A stretch of 64,000 nt of DNA, from positions 186,001-250,000 of the forward strand of contig NZ_FYED01000001.1 in assembly GCF_900187565.1 (NCBI RefSeq). Direction: 5' to 3'. A program made the translations under genes and the position numbers. Below the pieces are notes generated by a model. That model was not told where the DNA came from, ran no database searches, and saw only the letters and a program-made list of their open reading frames with translations. The DNA is from Pseudomonas sp. Irchel 3A7. Lineage in GTDB: Bacteria > Pseudomonadota > Gammaproteobacteria > Pseudomonadales > Pseudomonadaceae. Below, piece by piece: positions 47,515 to 55,723 of the stretch (positions are counted from its first letter, which is position 1; each line of letters opens with the position of its first letter).

Positions 47515-48245
47515 TCGCGCCCCTCGAAAAATCTCACCACGTGCCGGATCCGTTTTTTGTCGGCGACTGTCAGCCGGGTACTTTGGCGGTATTGCAGGTA
47601 AAAGCGCAGGCGCTGGGTAGCCGACAATTGATACTTGGCGACCTTGTCCAGGCACGCCAGGTCCTTGGTGATGCGGTACTTGAGCCAGAAGCCGCGCCAG
47701 AAATCGCCATTGGGGCAGTCGATCAGGAACAACCTGGCCTGATCGTCGATCAACAAGTTGCGCCACTTCAAATCGTTATGGGTAAAGCGATGTTCGTGCA
47801 TGGTCCGGGTGTAGTCGGCCAATTGGCGACTGACGATATCGACCCAGGCACGGTCCGCAAGCTTCGGGTCGCGCCGTTCGGCCAGGGCCGACAAGTCTTC
47901 AGTGTGCGGCAGCTCACGGGTGATCATCGCCCCGCGATCATAGGTTGCCCCTCGCCGCTCCAGCCCCCAGGCCACCACCTCGGCTGTGGGAATGCCCCAC
48001 TTGGCAAAGCGCTTGAGGTTTTGCCACTCCATTTTCACCCGTGGCTTGCCGATGTAGCGCCGCAAGCCTTTGCCGGCGCCCACGTAGCGTTTGACGTAGT
48101 AGTTGACGCCGTTGCGCTGAACGCGGATGACCTCGGACAGCGGGTCGTGGGTCAGGCGCTCGCCCTGTAACGCAAACACAGCGTCAAGGCTGCCGAAATC
48201 TGCGGCCAGATCGCTGTAAGCAGGTTCCAGTGTCCAACCCGCCAT
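47511..48245 (-). CDS. wapP: LPS core sugar kinase (WapP-like)
   Basis: A 244-residue kinase-fold protein, PA5008-equivalent. The catalytic loop is intact, THNDLKWRNLL, and the metal site is LFLIDCPNGDF. The Lys-containing strand is NYYVKRYVGAGKG. It phosphorylates inner-core heptose in P. aeruginosa (family knowledge). The ATG at 48245 overlaps the waaP stop by one base (TGATG). Confidence 0.85.
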   Translation of the reverse strand: MAGWTLEPAYSDLAADFGSLDAVFALQGERLTHDPLSEVIRVQRNGVNYYVKRYVGAGKGLRRYIGKPRVKMEWQNLKRFAKWGIPTAEVVAWGLERRGATYDRGAMITRELPHTEDLSALAERRDPKLADRAWVDIVSRQLADYTRTMHEHRFTHNDLKWRNLLIDDQARLFLIDCPNGDFWRGFWLKYRITKDLACLDKVAKYQLSATQRLRFYLQYRQSTRLTVADKKRIRHVVRFFEGRE

Positions 48246-49051
48246 CAGAGCGCGTCCCCGTATCGCTGTTTGCGGTCGTAGAGCTTTTTGGCCTTGCCTT
48301 CGAGCCAAGTGAGCAGCCCGGCTTCTTCACCGAGAATCTGCCGCAGCGGCTGCTGGAAATAACCTTTGAGGAAGCGCAGTTTGTCGCGACGGGTCAAACC
48401 GATATCCAAAGCCGAAAAGTACAGCGCCGCCAGATCCTTGTTGCGCCAACGCTGGGTGATCGTCGGACGGGTCTGGGCGCGGTGCAGGTCGATCACCGAG
48501 AGCTTGAAGTCCTCCGCCGTCACCGGTTTATCGGTGTGCAGCAGGAAGTGACAGATATAGCAGTCGCGATGATTGACTCCGGCGCGGTGCATCATGCCGG
48601 TCATGCGTGCAACTTCGGCGATAAGGGCGCGCTTGAGTCTTGGCTCCGGCGGTTGCTTGACCCAGTTGATGCTGAAGTCTTCAAGACTGATAGTCGGCGC
48701 CAGCTCTTCAGTGACGATGAACGAATGCTGATCCGCCGGATTGCCGCCCTTCTCGCCGTAAGCGACGGCAGTCATGGTCGGCACGCCGACTTCCTGCAGG
48801 CGCTGGATGGCCTTCCACTCCTGGCCGGCACCGAGTACCGGCAACTTGGCGGTGAGCAGGTTCTTGAAGATCTCGCCCCAGCCGATGCCTCGGTGGATCT
48901 TGACGAAGAATCCATTGCCGTTCACTTCCGTGCGCAGGGTGCGGCGAGCTTCAAGTTCGCGGTACACCTCGCCCTTGAGCCCTTCGACTTCGGCGAACGG
49001 GTCGCGTCCGGCCCAGAGGCTCTTGAACGGTTCAGCCAGCATCAACTTCAT
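48245..49051 (-). CDS. waaP: LPS core heptose (I) kinase WaaP
   Basis: Phosphorylates heptose I of the inner core; essential in P. aeruginosa. The 268-residue protein has the kinase-like fold with Lys51 (FFVKIHRGIGWGE), the catalytic loop VNHRDCYICHFLL with Asp163, and IDLHRAQTRPTITQRWRNKDLAALYFSAL with the metal Asp. It starts directly after the waaG stop, with no spacing, so translation is coupled. Confidence 0.95.
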   Translation of the reverse strand: MKLMLAEPFKSLWAGRDPFAEVEGLKGEVYRELEARRTLRTEVNGNGFFVKIHRGIGWGEIFKNLLTAKLPVLGAGQEWKAIQRLQEVGVPTMTAVAYGEKGGNPADQHSFIVTEELAPTISLEDFSINWVKQPPEPRLKRALIAEVARMTGMMHRAGVNHRDCYICHFLLHTDKPVTAEDFKLSVIDLHRAQTRPTITQRWRNKDLAALYFSALDIGLTRRDKLRFLKGYFQQPLRQILGEEAGLLTWLEGKAKKLYDRKQRYGDAL

Positions 49052-50173
49052 TTAAGCGTGCTCCGCCAGAATCACATCGGCCGCGTGCTGCGGCATGCTA
49101 TAGAGGTCGGCCGTTTCGGCGAAGGCCAGACCGTTGCGGCTCCAGGCCGCCCGTGCTTGAGTGTCGTTCAACATGCCGGTCAGGTACTGCGTCAGTTGTG
49201 CCTGCTCGAACGGCTCGTCCAACACCAGGCCTGCATCGGCCTCGGCAATGTAATGGGCATAACCACAGACCGCACTCACCAGCACCGGCAACCCGGCCAC
49301 CAGCGCTTCAAGCAGCACAGTGCCGGTGTTTTCGTTGTACGCCGGGTGAATCAACAGATCGGCGCCCAACAGGAAACGCGGGATATCACTGCGCCCCTTG
49401 AGGAACGTCACGTTGTCACCAAGCCCCAATGTGGCGCTCTGCATCTGGAATAATTTGGGGTCGTCCTGGCCGATTACAAACAGCCGCGTACGCTTTTTCA
49501 GCTCGGCGGGCAGTGCCGCCAGCGCCTTGAGGCTGCGATCGACACCCTTGGTCTTGAACCCCGAGCCGATTTGCACCAACAGCAGCTCATCGTCCTTGAG
49601 GTTGAATTCGGCGCGGAACCCGGCACGAATCTCGTCCGCATCCGCGGGCCGGCGGCGGTCCTGGGCGATGCCCGGCGGCAGCAGATGGAAGCGTTTGAGC
49701 GGGGTGCCGTAATGCTTGATGAACAGCGGTTGCTGCACTTCGGAAATCATCAACACTTCGGTCTTGGCGTCCTGGGCGAACACCGCGCGCTCGTATTCGG
49801 CGAAGTGACGGTAACGGCCCCAGCGACGGTACAGCGAGTTGCGCAGGTTCTGCGCCTTGTCTTCGAAGCAACCGTCGGCGGCGTAGTAGACGTCCAGGCC
49901 AGGCATCTTGTTGAAGCCGATCAGACGGTCCACCGGCCGTTTGGCCAGGTCCGCCTCCATCCACTCGCTGAGCTTTTCATTGCGACGGTGATTGAAAAAC
50001 GCCTTGACCGGTGCCACCAGCACCTCAAACCCTGGCGGCACGTCGCCTTCCCAGATCAGCGTGTAGACGCGAATCTGGTGGCCGCGCTTCTGGCACTCCA
50101 GGGCAATGCGCATGAAATCGCGCTGCAAGCCACCAAAGGGAAAGTATTTGTACAGGACAAATGCCAATTGCAT
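49052..50173 (-). CDS. waaG: LPS glucosyltransferase I (WaaG)
   Basis: Adds the first hexose to heptose II of the LPS core. The 373-residue GT4 protein has the N-terminal YKYFPFGGLQRDFMRIA, the central QIGSGFKTKGVDRSLKAL and the donor-site LLIHPAYNENTGTVLLEALVAGLPVLVS (E-x7-E). In Pseudomonas it likely transfers GalN or a similar sugar (PA5010). The ATG overlaps the waaC stop by one base (TGATG). Confidence 0.95.
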   Translation of the reverse strand: MQLAFVLYKYFPFGGLQRDFMRIALECQKRGHQIRVYTLIWEGDVPPGFEVLVAPVKAFFNHRRNEKLSEWMEADLAKRPVDRLIGFNKMPGLDVYYAADGCFEDKAQNLRNSLYRRWGRYRHFAEYERAVFAQDAKTEVLMISEVQQPLFIKHYGTPLKRFHLLPPGIAQDRRRPADADEIRAGFRAEFNLKDDELLLVQIGSGFKTKGVDRSLKALAALPAELKKRTRLFVIGQDDPKLFQMQSATLGLGDNVTFLKGRSDIPRFLLGADLLIHPAYNENTGTVLLEALVAGLPVLVSAVCGYAHYIAEADAGLVLDEPFEQAQLTQYLTGMLNDTQARAAWSRNGLAFAETADLYSMPQHAADVILAEHA

Positions 50174-51234
50174 CAGCGCAGCTCCTCAGCCAGTAACAAC
50201 GTGCTCAGTCTGCTGGCGACACGCTCGGGGTTCAGACGCGTGAAGCACAGTGGCCACTCGCGTTTCAGATCAAACTGACGGGCATCTTCGGCCGTCGGTT
50301 GATAGGTGCATTTCTTTTGCAGGCACGGCGCACAGGGAAAATCGCTGGCCAGGTGAATCTGCGACTTGCCGTAGGCACCGGTCAGGCCGGGGTTGGTCGG
50401 GCCGAACAGCGACAGCGTCGGCACATCCAGTGCCGCGGCCAGGTGACCGAGGCCGGTGTCCACCGCCACGCAGGCTTGAGCCCCGGCCAGCACTTTGCCG
50501 ACACCCGCCAGATTCAGCTTGGGCAGCACTTCGACGTGCTTCAAGTCCTTTGCGATGCGTTCGGCGCGGGCCTTCTCGATCGCGTTGCCCCAAGGCAGTT
50601 TCACCCCGACCCCCAGGTAACCGACACGCTCGGCCAGCTCGCGCCAGTAGGCTTCCGGCCAGTGCTTGGTGTCCCAGGTGGTGCCGTGCAGGAACAGCAC
50701 GTACGGATTCACGCGCGGCAGCTCCACCAGCCGCTCGACGTTCAGGCCATAGTCGCCCAGGCCTTTGGGCAGGTCATAACCCAGGGCCACGGCGAACAGT
50801 TGACGCACCCGCTCCACCGCATGCTGCCCACGGGCCACGGCCAGGCGCCGGGAATAGAAACGCGCGGCAATCGGTTCGCGGGCGGAGTCCTTGTCGAGAC
50901 CGGCAACCGGGGCCTTGACGTAGCGGGTCAGTAACGCGCTTTTGAGCAGACCCTGGGCATCGATGACCAGATCGTATTTCGTGGCGCGAAGGCTTTGCTT
51001 GAAACGCTTCCACTCGCCGCTCTTGATGGTCTGCCAGATGTTCTTGCGCCAGCGACGGATAGCCACCGGAATCACCTTGCCCACCGCCGGGTGCCAGGTG
51101 GGAATTTCGGCGAAGCCTTCTTCCACCACCCAGTCGAAGGTGATGCCGGGGATGGCCCGCGCAGCATCGGTCAGCGCCGGCAACGCATGAATCACGTCGC
51201 CCAGCGATGAAGTCTTGATCAGCAGTACCCGCAA
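50173..51234 (-). CDS. waaC: LPS heptosyltransferase I (WaaC)
   Basis: Adds the first heptose to Kdo. The 353-residue GT9 protein starts MRVLLIKTSSLGDVIHALPALTDA and has the donor-binding VAVDTGLGHLAAALDVPTLSLFGPTNP. The start codon is TTG at 51234, with GAGGT upstream. The preceding waaF stop is one base away. Equivalent to PA5011. Confidence 0.96.
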   Translation of the reverse strand: MRVLLIKTSSLGDVIHALPALTDAARAIPGITFDWVVEEGFAEIPTWHPAVGKVIPVAIRRWRKNIWQTIKSGEWKRFKQSLRATKYDLVIDAQGLLKSALLTRYVKAPVAGLDKDSAREPIAARFYSRRLAVARGQHAVERVRQLFAVALGYDLPKGLGDYGLNVERLVELPRVNPYVLFLHGTTWDTKHWPEAYWRELAERVGYLGVGVKLPWGNAIEKARAERIAKDLKHVEVLPKLNLAGVGKVLAGAQACVAVDTGLGHLAAALDVPTLSLFGPTNPGLTGAYGKSQIHLASDFPCAPCLQKKCTYQPTAEDARQFDLKREWPLCFTRLNPERVASRLSTLLLAEELR

Positions 51235-51235
51235 A

Positions 51236-52270
51236 CTATTTGACCTCGACCACAGTACCCTGCAAACGCTGCAAGGCTTCGTTCACCGCTTGCGGCATCA
51301 GCTGACGCAGGCAGTTGTAATGACCAAAACGGCACGTGCGATCGAAGCACGGGCTGCATTCGATGCCCAGGCGCACGATCTCGACATGCTCGGCCAGTGG
51401 TGGCGTGAAGCCCGGCGACGTCGAGCCGTAGATCGCCACCAGCGGACGGTTCAGCGCAGCGGCGACATGCATCAGGCCGGAGTCGTTGGAAACGACCGAG
51501 TCGGCGCACGACATCAAATCGATCGCCTCGGCCAGCGAGGTGCCGCCACTAAGGTTCACCGATTCTTCACGCAAGCCGGGAATCAGCCGCGAACGGATAT
51601 CTTCGCCCACCGCGTGATCGTTTTTCGAACCGAACAGCCAGACCTGCCAACCCTCGCGAATCTTCGCTTCGGCAACCTTGGCGTAGTGCTCGGACGGCCA
51701 GCGCTTGGACTCACCGAACTCTGCACCCGGGCACAGCGCCAGCACCGGACGATCCAGCACCAGACCGAACTTGGCCAGTGCCGCTTCGCGGGTCACCGGG
51801 TCGATCCGCAGACTGGGTCGCGGATAGGGTTTGGGCAGTTCAAGGCCGGGCTCGTAAGCCAGCGCCATGAAGCGTTCGATCATCAGCGGGTAACGCTCTT
51901 TGTCCAGCGTGCGCACGTCGTTGAGCAGGCCGTAACGGAATTCGCCACGCCAACCGGTGCGCTTGGGGATACCGGCAAAAAACGGTACCAGTGCCGACTT
52001 CAGGGAATTGGGCAACAGGATCGCCTGGCTGTACTGGCCGGCCAGGGATTTGCCGATGCGCCGACGCGTCGCCAGTTCCAGTGCACCGTGGCCGAGCGGG
52101 AAGCTCAAGGCCTGGCGTACTTCGGGCATGCGCTCAAGTATCGGCCGGCTCCATTCGGGGGCCAGCACGTCGATTTCGCACTGCGGGTGGCGCTGTTTAA
52201 GACACTGAAACAGTGTCTGCGCCATCACCATGTCACCGACCCAACTGGGCCCAACGATCAGAATTTTCAT
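51236..52270 (-). CDS. waaF: LPS heptosyltransferase II (WaaF)
   Basis: Adds the second heptose of the inner core. The 344-residue GT9 protein begins MKILIVGPSWVGDMVMAQTLFQCLKQRHP and has the donor-site SNDSGLMHVAAALNRPLVAIYGSTSP. The ATG at 52270 is preceded by a stem-loop and a U-rich stretch. It is the first gene of the waaF-waaC-waaG-waaP operon. Equivalent to PA5012. Confidence 0.96.
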   Translation of the reverse strand: MKILIVGPSWVGDMVMAQTLFQCLKQRHPQCEIDVLAPEWSRPILERMPEVRQALSFPLGHGALELATRRRIGKSLAGQYSQAILLPNSLKSALVPFFAGIPKRTGWRGEFRYGLLNDVRTLDKERYPLMIERFMALAYEPGLELPKPYPRPSLRIDPVTREAALAKFGLVLDRPVLALCPGAEFGESKRWPSEHYAKVAEAKIREGWQVWLFGSKNDHAVGEDIRSRLIPGLREESVNLSGGTSLAEAIDLMSCADSVVSNDSGLMHVAAALNRPLVAIYGSTSPGFTPPLAEHVEIVRLGIECSPCFDRTCRFGHYNCLRQLMPQAVNEALQRLQGTVVEVK

Positions 52271-52280
52271 GTGGCTTCCA

Positions 52281-52310
52281 AAAACGAACCGGGGAGGCAT
52301 ACGCCTCCCC
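52281..52310 (-). terminator. Terminator-like hairpin between glnE and waaF
   Basis: An 8-bp stem GGGGAGGC / GCCTCCCC with an ATAC loop. On the minus strand it is followed by GGTTCGTTTTTGG, just before the waaF ATG. It probably ends glnE transcription, or it could act as an attenuator for waaF. Confidence 0.6.
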
Positions 52311-52342
52311 GCCTCGATGATTCTACAAAAACTGCAGATCTT

Positions 52343-52370
52343 CTGTGGGAGCGAGCAGGCTCGCCCCCAT
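52343..52370. repeat. Collapsed REP (fused half-copies)
   Basis: CTGTGGGAGCGAG is joined directly to CAGGCTCGCCCCCAT. It looks like the left half of one REP fused to the right half of an inverted REP, with the centre lost. Confidence 0.65.
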
Positions 52371-52400
52371 ATTGGGTACTCGGTGTTTCAAACATCCTGT

Positions 52401-55340
52401 TCAGCTTAGCCCCAGCTCACGCCAGATCCGCATGACCTGTCGCCGTTCATCCGCGAACTGGTCGCCGGTTATCACCCCGGGATCCTTCTGCAAGGCCTGC
52501 CGGTGGGCGGCGGAGCGATAGGCCTTATAGGCTTCACGCAACAGGCTGGCATCTTCGGCGGGCATCAGCCCTTCGTGTTCCAGCTCTTCCAGAATGCGGA
52601 TATTGTCGGTCCAGCGCAGCAATGGCGGGTGAGTTTCCGACCACGCCAGGGCCGCGTATTGCACCATAAATTCGATATCGACGATACCTCCGGCATCCTG
52701 CTTGAGATCAAACGGTGCCGTGGCCTCGAAGGCATTTGCCCCGGTACCGGCAGCAGTGCTCTTGCTGCCCAGGTTATCGCGCATCTTGGCGCGCATCTCG
52801 CTCACTTCCTGGCGCAAGGTCGGCAGATCCCGCGTCTTGCCCAGAATCGCTGCGCGGACCTGCTCGAATGCCCGGCCGACATCCTCGCTACCCACCAACA
52901 CCCGCGCCCGCACCAACGCCTGGTGCTCCCAGGTCCAGGCCTCGCCCTCCTGATAACGGGCAAACGCCCCCAGCGAACTCACCAGCAACCCCGATGCGCC
53001 GGATGGCCGCAAGCGCATGTCCACTTCATACAGCTGACCGGAGTTGGTCTGGGCCGTGAGCAAGTGGATGATTCGCTGCCCAAGCCGGGTGAAAAATTGC
53101 GCGCCATCGATAGACTTCGGCCCGTCGGTTTCCGCCTGCGGGTCGCCATCGTGGATGAATACCAGGTCCAGATCCGAACCATGCCCCAGCTCCAGGCCAC
53201 CGACTTTCCCATAACCGACAATGATGAAGCCGGGATCGCACAGGGTGCCATCGGTGCGCAACGGCGTACCGTACTTGGCCACGGTCTGGCGCCAGGCCAG
53301 GGCCAGCACCTGCTCAAGAATCGCTTCGGCGAGCCAGGTCAGGTAATCACTGACTTTCATCAATGGCAGGCTACCGGCGATTTCCGAGGCGGCCACCCGC
53401 AAGCGGTGCGCCAGTTTGAAATGGCGCAAGGCTTCCATTTGCTGCTCAAGGTCATCCTCGGGAATCCGCGTCAGGCGCTCGCGCAACTCGGCGGCCAGTT
53501 CCGGCGCCAGGGGCGGCTTGAACAACCGACCTTCATTGAGCAGTTCGTCGAGCAGCAACGGGAATCGCGTGATCTGCTCGGCGATCCACGGGCTCGCGGC
53601 ACACAAGGTCAGCAAGCGTCGAAGCGCGCCGGGGTTTTCGGTCAGCAGCACCAGATAAGCGGAGCGACGCGCCACCGCCTCCACCAGGGGTAATACCCGC
53701 TCCAGCACCAGATCCGGGTTGGCGTGCTCCACGGCCTGGGCGAGCAAACGCGGAATAAAGGCATCGAGGCGCTCGCGCCCCAGTCGTTGCATGGCCCGCA
53801 GTTGCGGACTACTGCGCAGACTGGCCAAGGCTTTCAAGGCTTTGGGGGCATCAGCGAAACCACCCTCCTGCAACTGCCGGCAGGCCGCTTCTTCATCCTG
53901 GGCTTCTTCCCACAATGGCAGCCACTCACCGCCCACCACGACTTCGCTTTCGGCGCCCTGCTCCTCATCCGGATCAGCGATCACCTGGCCGAAGTGCCAG
54001 GCCACACGACCGCGCCAGTACATAAGCTGCTTGTGGAAAGCCGTCCAATCGGCGAAGCCCAGCATAAAGGCAATGCGCGCCTGATCCTGAGCGCCATCGG
54101 GCAGCATCTGGGTCTGACGGTCGGCAATCGCCTGGATCGCGTGTTCGGTGTAACGCAGGAATTCGTAACCTTCGCGTAATTCATTGATCACTGCTGGCGG
54201 CAGGTAGCCCTGGCCTTCCAGTGTGCTCAGCACTTTCAATAGAGGACGTTGTTGCAGGCTCAGGTCACGGCCACCATGGATCAGCTGGAACGCCTGGGCA
54301 ATAAACTCGACTTCGCGAATGCCGCCAGAGCCAAGCTTGATGTTGTCGGCCATGCCTTTACGCCGGACTTCCTGCTGGATCAGTTGCTTCATGGTGCGCA
54401 GGGCTTCGATGGCCGAGAAGTCCAGATAACGCCGGTAAACGAACGGGCGCAGCATCTCTTGCAATTGCGCGCCGGCTACTTGATCGCCGGCCACCACCCG
54501 CGACTTGATCATCGCGTAGCGTTCCCAGTCGCGGCCCTGGTCTTGATAGTACTGCTCCAGTGCATTGAAACTCAGGACCAGCGCACCCGACGAACCGTAG
54601 GGTCGCAGGCGCATGTCGACACGGAACACAAAGCCGTCGACGGTCATCGGATCCAGTGCCTTGATCAGGCGCTGGCCGAGACGGATGAAAAATTCCTGGT
54701 TGTCCAGCGAGCGCTTTACGCCAACGGTTTCGCCGCCCTCGGGGTAGGCGAAAATCAGATCGATGTCCGACGACAGATTGAGTTCCACCGCGCCGAGCTT
54801 ACCCATGCCGAGGATAACCATCTGCTGCGGTTCGCCGCTGCGTCGACCGGTCGGAACACCAAACTGCTGACAATGTCGCGCATACAGCCATTGATAAGCC
54901 TGATCGATGCTGGCATCAGCCATGTCAGAGAGATCGCGGCAGGTCTGGACCAGATCGGCCTGGCGGGTCAGGTCACGCCAGATGATCCGCACCTGGTGAC
55001 GCGCGCGCTGGCGACGCAGCGCCCGGCCGAGCTGGTCGTCGGCTTCAGCGACGCTCACTGCCGCAGCGATCTGCGCGCACAACTCGCCGGGAGCGTAGTG
55101 ACGGTCCAGTTCGCCGGACTGCACCAGCTCAAGAAGCATCAGTGGGTCACGCACGCTTTGTTCGGTCACGAAGTCGCTGGCAGCCGTCACGCGGGCAAAT
55201 TGCTCCCAACGCTCAGGCGTCCATTCGGATAAGCCATGGTCGTTATCCAAAGCCGCAACGGCGGCGCGCAACGACTGCTGCGCGCGGGTGACAAACGGCA
55301 GCAGAATGGCTGGCAGTTCGACAAGCGAAGGAAGGCTCAT
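52401..55340 (-). CDS. glnE: Glutamine synthetase adenylyltransferase/deadenylase
   Basis: Adds and removes AMP on glutamine synthetase, controlling nitrogen assimilation with PII. The 979-residue protein has two nucleotidyltransferase-type domains: the N-terminal adenylyl-removing one (GMGKLGAVELNLSSDIDL and IFAYPEGGETV) and the C-terminal adenylylating one (GYGKVGGLELGHGSDLDLVF), joined by a helical regulatory part. The length is normal. It is divergent from aceE across a 383-bp control region. Equivalent to PA5014. Confidence 0.97.
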   Translation of the reverse strand: MSLPSLVELPAILLPFVTRAQQSLRAAVAALDNDHGLSEWTPERWEQFARVTAASDFVTEQSVRDPLMLLELVQSGELDRHYAPGELCAQIAAAVSVAEADDQLGRALRRQRARHQVRIIWRDLTRQADLVQTCRDLSDMADASIDQAYQWLYARHCQQFGVPTGRRSGEPQQMVILGMGKLGAVELNLSSDIDLIFAYPEGGETVGVKRSLDNQEFFIRLGQRLIKALDPMTVDGFVFRVDMRLRPYGSSGALVLSFNALEQYYQDQGRDWERYAMIKSRVVAGDQVAGAQLQEMLRPFVYRRYLDFSAIEALRTMKQLIQQEVRRKGMADNIKLGSGGIREVEFIAQAFQLIHGGRDLSLQQRPLLKVLSTLEGQGYLPPAVINELREGYEFLRYTEHAIQAIADRQTQMLPDGAQDQARIAFMLGFADWTAFHKQLMYWRGRVAWHFGQVIADPDEEQGAESEVVVGGEWLPLWEEAQDEEAACRQLQEGGFADAPKALKALASLRSSPQLRAMQRLGRERLDAFIPRLLAQAVEHANPDLVLERVLPLVEAVARRSAYLVLLTENPGALRRLLTLCAASPWIAEQITRFPLLLDELLNEGRLFKPPLAPELAAELRERLTRIPEDDLEQQMEALRHFKLAHRLRVAASEIAGSLPLMKVSDYLTWLAEAILEQVLALAWRQTVAKYGTPLRTDGTLCDPGFIIVGYGKVGGLELGHGSDLDLVFIHDGDPQAETDGPKSIDGAQFFTRLGQRIIHLLTAQTNSGQLYEVDMRLRPSGASGLLVSSLGAFARYQEGEAWTWEHQALVRARVLVGSEDVGRAFEQVRAAILGKTRDLPTLRQEVSEMRAKMRDNLGSKSTAAGTGANAFEATAPFDLKQDAGGIVDIEFMVQYAALAWSETHPPLLRWTDNIRILEELEHEGLMPAEDASLLREAYKAYRSAAHRQALQKDPGVITGDQFADERRQVMRIWRELGLS

Positions 55341-55546
55341 GGTCTATCCTTGATCGGCGTGTAGAGGGCTGTATGTAGTGATTTAACGAAACGCACTACC
55401 TGATCGACTGTCGAACAAAGGTTAGAAATAGCTGAAATCTCTTTATTTTTGGCAGCCAGCATCAAGCTCTCACCTTTTTTGGTTAGCAAAATTCCAACCT
55501 TAACGATTATTCTCACAACGTAGTCGGAGGCCACAAGCCGCTCTTC

Positions 55547-55561
55547 TGTAGTTTTACTACT
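55547..55561. promoter_or_regulatory. FadR-type operator-like palindrome, copy 1
   Basis: TGTAGTTTTACTACT: the 13-bp core GTAGT-TTT-ACTAC is a perfect palindrome and fits the FadR-subfamily GntR consensus TNGTNNNACNA. It lies between divergent glnE and aceE, 163 bases before the aceE ATG. Confidence 0.6.
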
Positions 55562-55598
55562 CGTATATACATTCGGATAGCTGAAATGCCGGATGATT

Positions 55599-55613
55599 TG
55601 TAGTAAAACTACA
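55599..55613. promoter_or_regulatory. FadR-type operator-like palindrome, copy 2
   Basis: TGTAGTAAAACTACA, a perfect 15-bp palindrome (TGTAGT-AAA-ACTACA), with the same half-sites as copy 1. The two centres are 52 bases apart, close to five helical turns, so a bound regulator would sit on one face of the DNA. The rest of 55341-55723 is AT-rich promoter DNA with no gene I can support. Confidence 0.6.
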
Positions 55614-55723
55614 CGCCGCCGGAACAACCTATCGGCAATCCAAGAATTCATAACGTCTGCCCACAAGGCCAGTCGCTAACTCAGGCAACCGATTCTGGTA
55701 GCCTTTCCGCCCTGGAGCAAGCC

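Noticed and set aside
52271..52400. Absence of ilvE between waaF and glnE, compared with P. aeruginosa
   Set aside because: glnE and waaF are adjacent in other pseudomonads such as P. putida, so this is likely a normal gene order and not a deletion.
55337..55666. A 109-codon reading frame between glnE and aceE
   Set aside because: It lies in AT-rich promoter DNA that holds the two palindromes, starts with TTG without a ribosome site, and its codon use and product do not resemble any known protein.
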